Notes: a model not told the origin generated them from the sequence alone. Shown: positions 31,346 to 39,826, counted from the stretch's first letter. The stretch: DNA of 64,000 nt from JAYTQG01 sp043746815 (GCA_043746815.1 JAYTQG010000226.1:3368-67367); one strand, 5' to 3'. Numbers and translations are program-made.

Positions 31346-33147
31346 GCCGGGTCGCGACACCACCGGTTGTGGCAGAGCTGATCGCCGATGGTCGTGGAGT
31401 CGCCGCACGTCCCGCGTTCGAGCGGGGGCTGCACATTGCGATCGGTCCGAAGGGGCGCCGGGGCGCCAGGATCGGCGATCTCGTCACCATTCGTGCCCGG
31501 GGCGGCGGCGCGGATGTCATCGCCCGGCATGGCCGGGCGAGTTCGGCTCGGGACGCCATGCAGGCGCTCGTCGCGGACGCGGGTCTCTGGGCAGACTTCT
31601 CGAAGGCCGTTCTCGCCGAGGCCGAGGAGCAGGCCACCGCGGAGTCCACGGAGGATGCCGGTCGCCTTGATCTGCGGGCGCAGCGGGTCATCACGATCGA
31701 TCCCGACGGCGCCAAAGATCACGACGACGCCATCTGCGTCCGCGGCGAGGGGGACGCGATTCGCCTCTGGGTGCACATCGCCGACGTTGCCCGTTTCGTG
31801 CCCGCAGGAGGTGCGATCGACCGGGAGGCAGCCCGGCGCGGTACCTCCAACTACCTGCCGGGCGTCGTCATCCCGATGCTGCCGCCGCGCCTCTCGACCG
31901 ACGTCTGCAGTCTCCGGCCAGGCGTTGACCGGAAGGTCGTGACGGCTGAGATTCTCGTCGGGGTCGATGGTGCGGTCACCGAGATGCGTTTCTACCGGGC
32001 GCTCGTGCATTCGAAGCAGCGCTTGACCTACCCGCAGGTTGATGCCGTTTTCGCAGGGCTACCGCTGGACGACTCAGGCCTGGACGCCGATCTGGCGACG
32101 GCGCGCGATCTTGCCGAGCGCCTTCGTCGGCGCCGAATGTCGCGCGGTGCACTGGAGGTGAACTCCTCCGAGCCCAGCTTCACGTTCCGGGATGGGGAGA
32201 TCAACGGAGTGGAGATGGAGGGCCAGACCCCTGCCCACTCGCTTGTCGAGGAGTGCATGATCGCCGCCAACGAGGCCGTCGCGCGGTACCTCATCGACCG
32301 CCGCCGCGCGACCGTCTTTCGCGTGCATCCACCGCCTTCGGCGCGCTCCATCGAGCTGTGTTACCACCGCCTGGAAGCACTCGACATCCCAACGCCTCCG
32401 CTCGCTGACGGTCCGTTGACACCCGAGCAGTGCGAGGCCGCTGCACGTGCCGCGAGCGTCGCGGTGGCCGCGGTGACCGCGACCGGGCGCGGTGCACACG
32501 CCTTTCCGGGCCTCGTTCTGCGGGCCCTTCAGCGCGCCTACTACGACGTCGCTCCGCCCGGGCACTCCGGCCTCGCGTCGCCCGCGTACCTTCACTTCAC
32601 CTCGCCAATCCGCCGCTACCCCGATCTGCTGGCGCACCGGACGCTGCTCGATGCCCTTGGTATCGGCGACCCTGGGCCGGACCTCACGGAGCTCGCAGTC
32701 GAAGCCGCGGAGAGCTCAGAACGCGAGCGCGAGGCGCAGAACTTGGAGCGTCGCGCGGATCGGATGGCACTGGCCTTTCTCCTTCGCGAGCGCCTGCGCC
32801 ACGATACGGACGAAGCACTGCCCGCTGAGGTGACCGGTTTGGTCGGTGGGGGAGCGTTTCTCAGGATTGAGGGCCTGTACGACGGCTTCCTGCCGGTGCG
32901 AGCAGTCGATGAGGACGACTGGAATTTGGATGAGGCGGAGGTGACGCTGATCGGTCGAAACACCGGCATCCGCATCGCCCTCGGCGACGCGTTGACCGTC
33001 GTGGTCGATTACATCGAGCCCCTGCGTGGACGAGTGACAGTGGCCCTTGCCGGGCAACCTCGGCCAACCGGCCAGCGACGGGTACCATCTGCGGGTGGCA
33101 AAAAAGGCAGACAAGAAGCGCCCCGGCGGCGCGGACATCGCTCGTAA
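31342..33147 (+). CDS. RNase II/RNase R-family 3'-5' exoribonuclease (RNB)
   Basis: A 601-residue processive exonuclease, shorter than E. coli RNase R (813) and close to RNase II. The RNB catalytic motif is present (ITIDPDGAKDHDDAIC, residues about 116-132, with the Mg-binding Asp residues), followed by SNYLPGVVIPMLP and HFTSPIRRYPDLLAHR. A C-terminal S1-like domain (about 500-570) ends in a basic tail (GGKKGRQEAPRRRGHRS) typical of RNase R-type enzymes. GTG overlaps the protease stop. The gene runs 53 bp into smpB, linking exonuclease and trans-translation, whose products act on the same stalled messages. Confidence 0.93.
   Translation: MSRVATPPVVAELIADGRGVAARPAFERGLHIAIGPKGRRGARIGDLVTIRARGGGADVIARHGRASSARDAMQALVADAGLWADFSKAVLAEAEEQATAESTEDAGRLDLRAQRVITIDPDGAKDHDDAICVRGEGDAIRLWVHIADVARFVPAGGAIDREAARRGTSNYLPGVVIPMLPPRLSTDVCSLRPGVDRKVVTAEILVGVDGAVTEMRFYRALVHSKQRLTYPQVDAVFAGLPLDDSGLDADLATARDLAERLRRRRMSRGALEVNSSEPSFTFRDGEINGVEMEGQTPAHSLVEECMIAANEAVARYLIDRRRATVFRVHPPPSARSIELCYHRLEALDIPTPPLADGPLTPEQCEAAARAASVAVAAVTATGRGAHAFPGLVLRALQRAYYDVAPPGHSGLASPAYLHFTSPIRRYPDLLAHRTLLDALGIGDPGPDLTELAVEAAESSEREREAQNLERRADRMALAFLLRERLRHDTDEALPAEVTGLVGGGAFLRIEGLYDGFLPVRAVDEDDWNLDEAEVTLIGRNTGIRIALGDALTVVVDYIEPLRGRVTVALAGQPRPTGQRRVPSAGGKKGRQEAPRRRGHRS
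33083..33088 (+). promoter_or_regulatory. Internal -10 (GGTACCAT) before smpB
   Basis: TACCAT preceded by GG lies 6 bp before the smpB GTG, inside the end of the exonuclease gene. The same GGTACCATCT string precedes the tmRNA gene at 36886-36895. smpB may thus have its own leaderless transcript. Confidence 0.5.
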
Positions 33148-33574
33148 CCGCAAGGCGTACTTCGAGTTCGAGATCCTCGACCGCTATGAGGCTGGCCTTG
33201 TCCTGATGGGCAGTGAGGTCAAGGGTCTGCGTGAGCGCGGCGCCTCGATCAACGATGCATACGCCACGCTGCGGAGCGGCGAGATGTGGTTGATCGGACT
33301 TCACATCCCCGAATACTGGAATGCCGGAAGCTTCGGTCACGACGTGGGCCGCGAGCGGAAACTGCTCTTGCACCGCCAAGAGATCGAGAAGATGGCAGTA
33401 CGGATCTCGGAGAAGGGCCTCGCGATCATCCCGCTTCGCCTGTACTTCAAAGAGGGGCGCGCCAAGATCGAAATCGGGGTCGGTCGCGGAAAGACGCTGT
33501 ACGACAAGCGTCGCACCATTGCCGAGCGGGACTCTAAGCGCGACCTTGACCGCATCGGAAAGGGCCGCCGGTAA
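33095..33574 (+). CDS. smpB: SsrA-binding protein SmpB
   Basis: Delivers tmRNA to stalled ribosomes. The 159-residue protein contains the OB-fold core (RNRKAYFEFEILDRYEAGLVLMGSEVK, cited as a region of residues about 16-42; ASINDAYA; GSFGHDVGRERKLLLHRQEI) and a basic C-terminal tail (LYDKRRTIAERDSKRDLDRIGKGRR region) that mimics mRNA in the A site. The open frame extends to 33047, but the GTG at 33095 gives the standard N-terminus (AKKADKKRPGG) and sits 6 bp after a -10 hexamer. The tmRNA gene lies 3.3 kb downstream. Confidence 0.96.
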   Translation: MAKKADKKRPGGADIARNRKAYFEFEILDRYEAGLVLMGSEVKGLRERGASINDAYATLRSGEMWLIGLHIPEYWNAGSFGHDVGRERKLLLHRQEIEKMAVRISEKGLAIIPLRLYFKEGRAKIEIGVGRGKTLYDKRRTIAERDSKRDLDRIGKGRR

Positions 33575-33594
33575 GCGGACTATTGCCGGTCGAG

Positions 33595-34167
33595 CTAGCG
33601 GTCCGCCCACTTCGCGACCGGCGGCGGCATCGGAACCTCGAGCGTTTCGAGGACCGATTTGGCGTCTGACGTCACCCGGACGAGATCCAGGTTGGTCTCT
33701 TTGATGAACCCCTCTGTCACTGCATGACGGGCAAACGCGAGCAGATGGCCGAAGAACCCCAACACGTCCAGCAGGCAAACCGGTTTCGCATGGATGCCAA
33801 GCTGGCTCCACGTCGCCACCTCAAACAGCTCCTCCCACGTCCCGAAGCCGCCCGGCATGGCAACGAATCCGTCAGCAAGCGATGACATCCGCTCCTTGCG
33901 TTGATGCATATCGGGGACCACCTCCAGACGCGTGAGACCTGGATGCGCCACCTCCGCGTCTCGTAGGGCCTCAGTGATCACTCCGTGGACCTCGCCGCCC
34001 GCCTCAAGGCAGGCATCCGCAATCACTCTCATCAGCCCGACGTGCCCACCGCCGTAGACCAGGGTGATGCGACGGTGCGCCAATATCGCGCCAAGGGAGT
34101 GGGCCGCATCTGAGTACTCTGGCCGAAATCCCGGACTCGAGCCGCAGTAGACGGCGACGGACCGCAT
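33595..34167 (-). CDS. LOG-family protein (TIGR00730, nucleoside-5'-monophosphate phosphoribohydrolase-like)
   Basis: A 190-residue Rossmann-fold protein of the 'lonely guy' family, some of which release cytokinin bases from riboside monophosphates. The PGGFGTWEELFE motif (residues about 103-114) and VYCGSSPGF at the start are diagnostic, with GGGHVGLM in between. The open frame extends to 34530, but the ATG at 34167 overlaps the lutC stop (ATGA) and gives the standard length. Its place as last gene of the lut operon is unusual and may be simple cotranscription. In bacteria the real substrate is often unclear. Confidence 0.88.
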   Translation of the reverse strand: MRSVAVYCGSSPGFRPEYSDAAHSLGAILAHRRITLVYGGGHVGLMRVIADACLEAGGEVHGVITEALRDAEVAHPGLTRLEVVPDMHQRKERMSSLADGFVAMPGGFGTWEELFEVATWSQLGIHAKPVCLLDVLGFFGHLLAFARHAVTEGFIKETNLDLVRVTSDAKSVLETLEVPMPPPVAKWADR

Positions 34168-34748
34168 CACTCGGTGGATGTCACGACGATCGCGTGCTCG
34201 GCGAGAGCGCCGTGGGCACCGTAGGTCGTGATCTTCTCGATGTCGGAGGAGCGGCTCGGTCCGGAAACCAGCGAGACCGCCGAGGGCGTTGGGCCGCCTG
34301 AGCGGAACGTCTCGATCAATGCCGCTTCCAGGGTTGGTCGGATGCGACCCGAGGGGATGATGGGCAAGTGAAAGCGGCTGAGGACGTCGATTGTGCGTCC
34401 ATGGCCGGGGCCGGGCGCAAGGAGGACCGTTCCACGCTGAGCAACGCCGAGGACCGGGACGGTGACCCCACACGTGTCCGCAGGCCCGTCCAGGCCAATC
34501 AGGTCGCGCACTGTGCGATCCGATGGCCAACGAATGACCTCGATTCCCGCCTCGGTGATCGCCGCGGGCACGCCGAGTTCGTCAAGCCAGGGATCAGCGG
34601 CAACGAGCGCGCGTGAGGATCCCCACGCACGGATTTGAGTAACCGCGGCGTTTGCGACCTCACGTGCGGGGCACGCTTCACCGCTGGCTCGGCGGCGACC
34701 GAGCGCGGCGATGAACGTATCGACGTCGCCTACGGGCGTGGTGGCCAT
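34167..34748 (-). CDS. lutC: LutC-like LUD-domain lactate utilisation protein
   Basis: Third component of the LutABC iron-sulfur L-lactate oxidising system. The 193-residue product belongs to the LUD (YkgG) family; the conserved middle (CGVTVPVLGVAQRGTVLLAPG) and LVSGPSRSSDIEKITTYGAHG near the end are typical. It overlaps lutB upstream by 19 bp and the LOG gene downstream by ATGA. Confidence 0.9.
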   Translation of the reverse strand: MATTPVGDVDTFIAALGRRRASGEACPAREVANAAVTQIRAWGSSRALVAADPWLDELGVPAAITEAGIEVIRWPSDRTVRDLIGLDGPADTCGVTVPVLGVAQRGTVLLAPGPGHGRTIDVLSRFHLPIIPSGRIRPTLEAALIETFRSGGPTPSAVSLVSGPSRSSDIEKITTYGAHGALAEHAIVVTSTE

Positions 34749-36139
34749 TGCGTCATCAGATCGCGTTCATCCGTCCAGTGGCGTCCCGGTCCTGGTGCCC
34801 GCTTCGCCCAGCCGCGTGGCCCGAGCACCCGCATCCCGAGGCGCGCGGCACGAACCGAGAGGCGATAGAGGACAGGGTTTCGCCACGCGGTCGCCCAGAG
34901 GTGAAACATCCGACGCTCCGTCGCTCCCTGCTCCGGCTTCGCGTTGATGACCGCCCGCGCCTTGACCAGGAGGTCATGCAAGGGAATCCCGACGGGACAG
35001 GCCTCGTGACAACCGCCGCAGAGTGATGACATGAAGGGAAGCTCGTTCGATGTTTTGCCATTGAAACCCTCCAGCAGCGGCGTGATCACGGCACCAATCG
35101 GCCCCGAGTACGGAGATCCATATGCCTGCCCGCCGACGCTTCGCCACATCGGGCACGCATAGAGACACGCGCCGCACCGGATGCAGGCGAGCGCTTCCTC
35201 AAACTCCGTCCCACGCAGCACGCTCCGCCCGCCATCCAGGATGACCAGGTGAAGCTCCTCCGGACCGTCGCCCTCACCCTCGCGTCGCGGCCCCGTGATG
35301 AGGTTCACGTATGTCGCCGCGTCATCGCCGATCGCAGCCATCGGGAGCACCTGGAGGAGGTGCGCGGCTTCCTCCCAGTTCTCGACGACACGCTCAATGC
35401 CCATCACCGCGACGTGGATCCTGGGGAGTCCGGTGACCAGGCGGCCATTGCCTTCGTTTTCAACGACGCAGATCGTTCCCGTCTCCGCGACCGCCATGTT
35501 GACGCCCGAGATACCGATGTCGGCCGCGGCGAATTGCTCGCGCAGTCGCAACCGCGCATGTGCGACGAGCGCCTCACGATCGAGGGGGAGCGGACGACCC
35601 GATTCGGCTTCGAACAGCTCGCGGACCTGGGACTTATTGAGGTGGACCGCCGGGGCAATGATGTGGGAGGGGTGCTGGCCCGCAAGCTGCAAAATCCACT
35701 CACCGAGGTCGGTTTCGATGACCTTCAGCCCTTGGTCCTGAAGATGTTCGTTGAGCTTGATCTCTTCCGTGGCCATCGACTTGCTCTTCGCGATGACCTT
35801 GGCCCCTCGGGCGGCGGCAAGCTCGCCGATGTAGCGGCACGCCTCGGCTCCGTCGCTCGCGCGAACCACGGTCGTGCCAGCCGCTCGGGCGTTCTCCTCA
35901 AGACGCGCGATCAGCTCCGGCAGCTTCGCGATGTTGCTGCGGCGAATCGCGCTGGCGCGGTCGCGCATCCCGTCAAAGCCCTGCTCGTCCTTCATCCGCT
36001 GACGGCCTGCGTGGAAGCTCGCCGAGGCGCGCGAGAGGTTCCCGCCAAGCTCAGTGTCGGCAACCGCTGCCGCGGTCCGCTCCCTCAGGGTGCCTGTGAT
36101 CTCCGGGTATGCGACGTTTGGTGCGGCGGGTTCGCTCAC
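34730..36139 (-). CDS. lutB: LutB-like iron-sulfur lactate utilisation protein
   Basis: A 469-residue protein with an N-terminal LUD domain (region from MKDEQGFDGMRDRASAIR to GITGPRREGEG-like sequence) and a C-terminal ferredoxin-type region with two cysteine clusters, CIRCGACLYACP and CGGCHEACP, each fit for a [4Fe-4S] centre. It passes electrons from L-lactate oxidation. The GTG at 36139 overlaps the lutA stop (GTGA) and is preferred over the longer open frame to 36226, whose extra residues are Arg-rich shadow sequence. Confidence 0.93.
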   Translation of the reverse strand: MSEPAAPNVAYPEITGTLRERTAAAVADTELGGNLSRASASFHAGRQRMKDEQGFDGMRDRASAIRRSNIAKLPELIARLEENARAAGTTVVRASDGAEACRYIGELAAARGAKVIAKSKSMATEEIKLNEHLQDQGLKVIETDLGEWILQLAGQHPSHIIAPAVHLNKSQVRELFEAESGRPLPLDREALVAHARLRLREQFAAADIGISGVNMAVAETGTICVVENEGNGRLVTGLPRIHVAVMGIERVVENWEEAAHLLQVLPMAAIGDDAATYVNLITGPRREGEGDGPEELHLVILDGGRSVLRGTEFEEALACIRCGACLYACPMWRSVGGQAYGSPYSGPIGAVITPLLEGFNGKTSNELPFMSSLCGGCHEACPVGIPLHDLLVKARAVINAKPEQGATERRMFHLWATAWRNPVLYRLSVRAARLGMRVLGPRGWAKRAPGPGRHWTDERDLMTQWPPRP

Positions 36140-36840
36140 TCGTCGCCCGCCAACAGCTCGGCGAGGTGTCGAACGCGCAGTGGCACGCCGACGCGCCGGG
36201 CGCGCCCGGCGATGTGCATCAGGCATGACAGGTCGCAGGCCACCAGCGTCTCTGCACCGGTCGCTGCGGCATTTCTGGCCTTTGCCTCACCGAGCGAACC
36301 AGAGACCTCCGGAAAGTTGACTGAAAAGGTTCCGCCAAAGCCGCAGCAGACGGTGGTGTCGGCCATCTCGCGAAGTTCAACGCCGGCCAGCGTGGCCCGG
36401 GCACTGCCGCGCTCGCCGAGTAGGCGCAGCATGTGGCACGAGTCGTGGTAGGTCACACTGCCGGTGTCAGGCACCGGGATCTCAAGGTCGTTGGCGACCA
36501 GGAACTGCGAGAACTCAAAGGTCCGCGTTGCGAGGTGGCGGGCCTCCGCTTCCTCGGGTTCCCCCTGAAACAGGTCGATGTAGCCGTGCGTCAACATGGC
36601 CGCGCAGGAACCGGACGGAATGACGACGGGATCGTCGCCAGCAAACGTCTGCAGGGTTTTCCGGGCGACCCGACGCGATTCCTCGGGGTGGCCGGAACTC
36701 CACCCGGGCTGGCCGCAGCAGGTCTGCGCCTTCGGGACGCTCACCGAAACCCCGGCGCGTTCCAACACCGTTTGCGCCGCCTGCCAGACGGTTGGGGCGA
36801 TGACGTCCGAAAGACACGTCCGCATGAGGATCGCGCGCAT
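36136..36840 (-). CDS. lutA: LutA-like CCG-domain protein
   Basis: A 234-residue protein with two CCG (DUF224) domains, CCGQPGW near residue 40 and CCGFGGTF near 165, which in related heterodisulfide reductase subunits bind an iron-sulfur cluster. Start MRAILMRTCLSDVIAP matches the family's usual beginning. The ATG at 36840 has no ribosome site (the upstream strand reads CCCCTCCT), but TAAACT 8 bp before it predicts a leaderless mRNA for the whole lutABC-LOG operon. It is divergent from the tmRNA gene 63 bp away. Confidence 0.92.
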   Translation of the reverse strand: MRAILMRTCLSDVIAPTVWQAAQTVLERAGVSVSVPKAQTCCGQPGWSSGHPEESRRVARKTLQTFAGDDPVVIPSGSCAAMLTHGYIDLFQGEPEEAEARHLATRTFEFSQFLVANDLEIPVPDTGSVTYHDSCHMLRLLGERGSARATLAGVELREMADTTVCCGFGGTFSVNFPEVSGSLGEAKARNAAATGAETLVACDLSCLMHIAGRARRVGVPLRVRHLAELLAGDE

Positions 36841-36848
36841 AGGAGGGG

Positions 36849-36854
36849 AGTTTA
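36849..36854 (-). promoter_or_regulatory. -10 hexamer TAAACT of the lut operon
   Basis: On the minus strand TAAACT is followed by CCCCTCCT and the lutA ATG. No LldR/LutR-type operator palindrome is evident in the 63-bp gap to tmRNA. Confidence 0.5.
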
Positions 36855-36887
36855 GGGGAGGTCCGCCGGATTCACCCGCGCCGGTGG

Positions 36888-36893
36888 TACCAT
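36888..36893 (+). promoter_or_regulatory. Extended -10 (GGTACCAT) of the tmRNA gene
   Basis: TACCAT preceded by GG lies 10 bases before the mature 5' end at 36904, leaving a few bases for RNase P to remove. It is identical to the smpB upstream hexamer. Confidence 0.6.
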
Positions 36894-36903
36894 CTCCGTA
36901 CCT

Positions 36904-37269
36904 GGGCCCGATCCAGTTTCGACGGAATGTGAAAGGAATCGCAAGCGAGCCGCGGCTTCCGGAGGACCGCGTTAACAACCGGAAAAAAAGTAGCTGCGAA
37001 GACTTCTTCTTCGAAGCTCGCACTCGCTGCCTAAACCACAGCGTTGAGCCGTCGGCCTACCTTCGGATCATGAGGTAGATGTTCGGCGTCAGAAAGTGAT
37101 CCTGGCCCCAATGCAGCGGCACTCGGTTGAGGGGTGAGATTTCAGGAGTACCTGGTGGACGAACGGTTTGTCGTGTTCGACGTCGTCTGCGAGAAAATTG
37201 AACCGACTGCGCTCGGAGAAACGATTTTGGAAGCATTTTCGGACGCCGGGGCAGTACCGGCCGGGTCCA
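36904..37269 (+). ncRNA. ssrA: Transfer-messenger RNA (tmRNA)
   Basis: One-piece tmRNA of about 366 bases. The 5' end GGGCCCGATCCAGTTTCGACGG matches the tmRNA start, and its first seven bases pair with CGGGTCC at 37262-37268 (one G-U), leaving A37269 as discriminator; CCA is not encoded. The resume codon GCG is at 36996, after the expected TAGCT, and the tag reads AKTSSSKLALAA with stop TAA at 37032-37034. The 3' part (TTTTCGGACGC) aligns base for base with E. coli tmRNA. The T-stem GCCGG/CCGGC (37245-37249, 37257-37261) is perfect, but its seven-base loop is GGCAGTA rather than TTCRANY. Partner gene smpB lies 3.3 kb upstream. Confidence 0.95.
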
Positions 37270-37278
37270 TGTGGGTCA

Positions 37279-37323
37279 ATCGGAGTTCGCCTCGTAACCG
37301 GGGGCGGGCTCCGATTTCATTTC
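37279..37323 (+). terminator. Terminator of the tmRNA gene
   Basis: ATCGGAG (37279-37285) pairs with CTCCGAT (37309-37315), enclosing a C/G-rich loop that can pair further, followed by TTCATTTC. Confidence 0.6.
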
Positions 37324-37348
37324 AAGACCCGATGACCTTGCCCCTCGC

Positions 37349-38269
37349 TCAGGTCTTGGGTTCCCACCAGTCGGGCGCTTCGGGTCGATCCTCGCGTGGG
37401 GTGAGAAGCGGAGCGGATTGAACCCGCTGGCCTGCGGTCGTTGGGGCATCGGCTACCGCGTCGGCTGGCAGCTCTTCGCCTCCGACCACGATCCGCGCAC
37501 CGTATGCGCGACGACCAAGCTCCGCGACGGCAGCCACGAGGAAGACCGACATCCCGATGAACTCGAGCGAGTCCGAGAATGCGGCGGTGAAATCGAACGC
37601 GGATGACGGCAACTCATCACCGGTTGCGTCCTTCTTGAGCAGGAGTCCTTTGAAGATTTCGACGAGGCCAGCACCCCCGATGAATGTGAGTCCGCCGAGC
37701 GCGAGTTGGCGTTTTGGGGCTTTCGCCATCTCCCGGAAGAACTTCCAGAGGAGCTTCACAACGAGAACGGCGCCCGGGAGGTAGATCAGGATCCACGAGA
37801 AGTGAATCGGGCCCGGCTTGTCGGGGAATTGCTGATCGATGACCCTCGAGATCGACTGGTGCAGAAGCGTCGTCTCATCGACGGCAAGAAACGCCACCAC
37901 GAGGGCCAAGAAGTGCCACTCGCGTGCCCACTTGTCTCCTGCCTGGGCGGCAGTCCGAGCGATTGCCCAGACCATGGCAGCGCTCGCGAACAGGACGAGA
38001 ATTTTGAAGCCAGTCGGGATGTTGATCTTGTCGTCCGAGTCGATGAAACGAGCGAACGCGAGCAGCTTGTGCTTCCACTTCAGCGTTTGGGCGATGAACG
38101 TTGCGACGATCAGACAGCCGACGGTGATCCCAAGCACGCGTGCCAGTTTGGCTGGCTCGACCCGGAACTCGGCGTATGCGACTCGCGCGGGACGACCGGC
38201 GGAATTGACGGGTTCACCGTCTGCCGGGCCATCGATGTCGGGAGGTTGGAGGAACTTGGGGAGCTTCAT
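37349..38269 (-). CDS. Multi-pass membrane protein of unknown function
   Basis: A 306-residue protein with a hydrophilic N-terminus of about 40 residues, then roughly seven hydrophobic segments (about 43-63, 88-108, 118-134, 155-177, 190-210, 232-252 among them). The third carries FLAVDETTLLHQ, recalling the 'FLSLDE..xxHE' motif of an uncharacterised bacterial membrane family; the acidic/His residues inside a membrane helix suggest a catalytic or ion-binding site. The C-terminal 50 residues are Pro/Ala-rich and cytoplasmic-looking. It diverges from uppP with a 37-bp gap, so the two promoters overlap. Confidence 0.7.
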   Translation of the reverse strand: MKLPKFLQPPDIDGPADGEPVNSAGRPARVAYAEFRVEPAKLARVLGITVGCLIVATFIAQTLKWKHKLLAFARFIDSDDKINIPTGFKILVLFASAAMVWAIARTAAQAGDKWAREWHFLALVVAFLAVDETTLLHQSISRVIDQQFPDKPGPIHFSWILIYLPGAVLVVKLLWKFFREMAKAPKRQLALGGLTFIGGAGLVEIFKGLLLKKDATGDELPSSAFDFTAAFSDSLEFIGMSVFLVAAVAELGRRAYGARIVVGGEELPADAVADAPTTAGQRVQSAPLLTPREDRPEAPDWWEPKT

Positions 38270-38293
38270 CGGTGCGTAGTCTGCCGACTCACG

Positions 38294-38299
38294 TACGCT
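38294..38299 (+). promoter_or_regulatory. -10 hexamer TACGCT of uppP
   Basis: TACGCT lies 7 bp before the uppP GTG. No ribosome site is present, in line with a leaderless mRNA. Confidence 0.5.
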
Positions 38300-38306
38300 C
38301 CTGCAC

Positions 38307-39128
38307 GTGAACGCGTTCCAAGCGATTGTCCTCGGCCTGGTTCAGGGGGCCACGGAGTTCCTTCCCATTTCGTCGACCGCGCACCTGCGGATCGTGTCTG
38401 CCTTCTTCGGATGGAAGGATCCCGGCGCGACGTTTACGGCAGTGACACAGCTCGGAACGGTGGCGGCCGTGTTGATTTTTTTCCGCCGCGACATCGGGCG
38501 AATTCTCACAGCGTCGTTCCGGGGGCTGCGCGACCCCGTCGCGCGCCAGAGTCACGACGCGAAGATGGGCAGCTACATCGCGGTCGGCTCGGTCCCGATC
38601 CTGGTGTTCGGCTTTCTGTTTCGTCATCAGATCGACTCAGGTGCCCGAAACCTCGTCCTCATTTCCCTGGCGCTCATCATTTTCGCGGGCGTGATGCTCT
38701 ACGCCGAGGACACCGCCCGTAAGGATCGCGATTTAGGGTCGCTTGGCTCCCGCGACGGCATCGCGATCGGCCTCGCACAAGCCCTGGCCGTGATTCCTGG
38801 CGTCTCGCGTTCCGGAGCGACAATTAGTGCCGGTCTCATGCTCGGTTTCGACCGCGTCGCTGCCGCCCGATACTCGTTCCTCCTTTCGATCCCGGCAGTG
38901 CTTGCGAGTGGCCTCTACAAGCTCCGTAGCATCGGCGAACCAGGTGCGCCGGGGATCGCCCCAACACTTGTCGCCACCCTCATCGCCTTCGTGGTCGGCT
39001 ACGCCTCGATCGCCGGGCTACTGAAGTTCTTGCAAACCAGGTCAACGCGCGTGTTCGTCGCGTACCGCGTCGTGCTTGGGTTGTTGGTCCTGAGTCTCGT
39101 CGCCGGAAGCGTGATCTCAGCCACCTAA
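38307..39128 (+). CDS. uppP: Undecaprenyl-diphosphatase (BacA/UppP)
   Basis: Integral membrane enzyme that dephosphorylates undecaprenyl pyrophosphate to recycle the lipid carrier of murein and wall polymers; it also gives bacitracin tolerance. The 273-residue product has both signature regions: LGLVQGATEFLPISSTAHL at residues 8-26 (with catalytic Glu and Ser residues) and VIPGVSRSGATISAGLMLG near 155. Eight or so hydrophobic segments follow the family pattern. Its end overlaps the tail of the convergent CPBP gene by 4 bp. Confidence 0.97.
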   Translation: MNAFQAIVLGLVQGATEFLPISSTAHLRIVSAFFGWKDPGATFTAVTQLGTVAAVLIFFRRDIGRILTASFRGLRDPVARQSHDAKMGSYIAVGSVPILVFGFLFRHQIDSGARNLVLISLALIIFAGVMLYAEDTARKDRDLGSLGSRDGIAIGLAQALAVIPGVSRSGATISAGLMLGFDRVAAARYSFLLSIPAVLASGLYKLRSIGEPGAPGIAPTLVATLIAFVVGYASIAGLLKFLQTRSTRVFVAYRVVLGLLVLSLVAGSVISAT

Positions 39129-39814
39129 CGCAGCAGCAGCGCGATGAGGGCTGCCGTGTTGACGGTTGCGTGCATCGTCATCGATCCAATCAGTCCTTGG
39201 CGCCGATAGACAACAGCCAGGAGTATTCCGAGCGCAACGAGCGCGAGTGCCCGAGGCCAAGCGAGGTAGGCATCGAGGTGACTCCCAGCGAAGACGAGGG
39301 CGCTGACGATGGTCGCGGGCCACCACGTGAAGCGCGCCGTGAGGCTTCTGAGGATCACCCCTCGAAACAGGATCTCCTCGCCAAATGGCGCAATCACGAC
39401 CACCGCGACACCGATCAGGACCGCCTGCCACCAGACCTGAATTCCGATGTCCTGATCGCCCAGGCGATCGAGCGCCCGCTTCGCGCTTGGATCAACCGCG
39501 CGCCCCACCAGCAGGATCAAGCCAGCAATGATCAAGCCAAGGACGCCAGCCCCGACACCGACGATGATCGCGCGCAGTGGCGGGCGTCGGTCCGATGCAA
39601 CGCGCCGAAGATGAGCGGGGCCTTTTCCCAGCACGACGCAGGCGACGAGCGCGATCACGCCTCCGCCGACGACCACTGCGGCGGCACGGGCTGTGGATTC
39701 TCCAGCGCCCAGCCATTTGAAGAATGCGATCGCGACCACGGTTGCGACGAGACCAATTGGCACTGCCGAGAGTGCTCGGAGGAGGCGGAGCATCGGGGAA
39801 CGAGCGGAGGACAT
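39125..39814 (-). CDS. CPBP-family intramembrane metalloprotease-like protein
   Basis: A 229-residue membrane protein of the CAAX protease/bacteriocin-processing family. The motif EEILFRG (first conserved site), the FAGSHLDAYLAWPRALALVALG segment with its His, and the final TMHATVNTAALI with His are the expected metal-site positions. In bacteria such proteins serve in bacteriocin self-immunity or membrane protein processing; the role here is unknown. The ATG at 39814 lies 6 bp after a TACCCT hexamer and is chosen over the in-frame ATG at 39940, whose extra 42 residues overlap trpS. Confidence 0.88.
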   Translation of the reverse strand: MSSARSPMLRLLRALSAVPIGLVATVVAIAFFKWLGAGESTARAAAVVVGGGVIALVACVVLGKGPAHLRRVASDRRPPLRAIIVGVGAGVLGLIIAGLILLVGRAVDPSAKRALDRLGDQDIGIQVWWQAVLIGVAVVVIAPFGEEILFRGVILRSLTARFTWWPATIVSALVFAGSHLDAYLAWPRALALVALGILLAVVYRRQGLIGSMTMHATVNTAALIALLLR

Positions 39815-39820
39815 CAGTGC

Positions 39821-39826
39821 AGGGTA
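39821..39826 (-). promoter_or_regulatory. -10 hexamer TACCCT of the CPBP gene
   Basis: On the minus strand TACCCT is followed by GCACTG and ATG. It faces away from the trpS -10 at 39856, and the two are separated by only 29 bp. Confidence 0.5.

Noticed and set aside
35249..36451. A 400-codon plus-strand frame over lutB
   Set aside because: Antisense to lutB, which has its cysteine clusters and overlaps in order with lutA and lutC.
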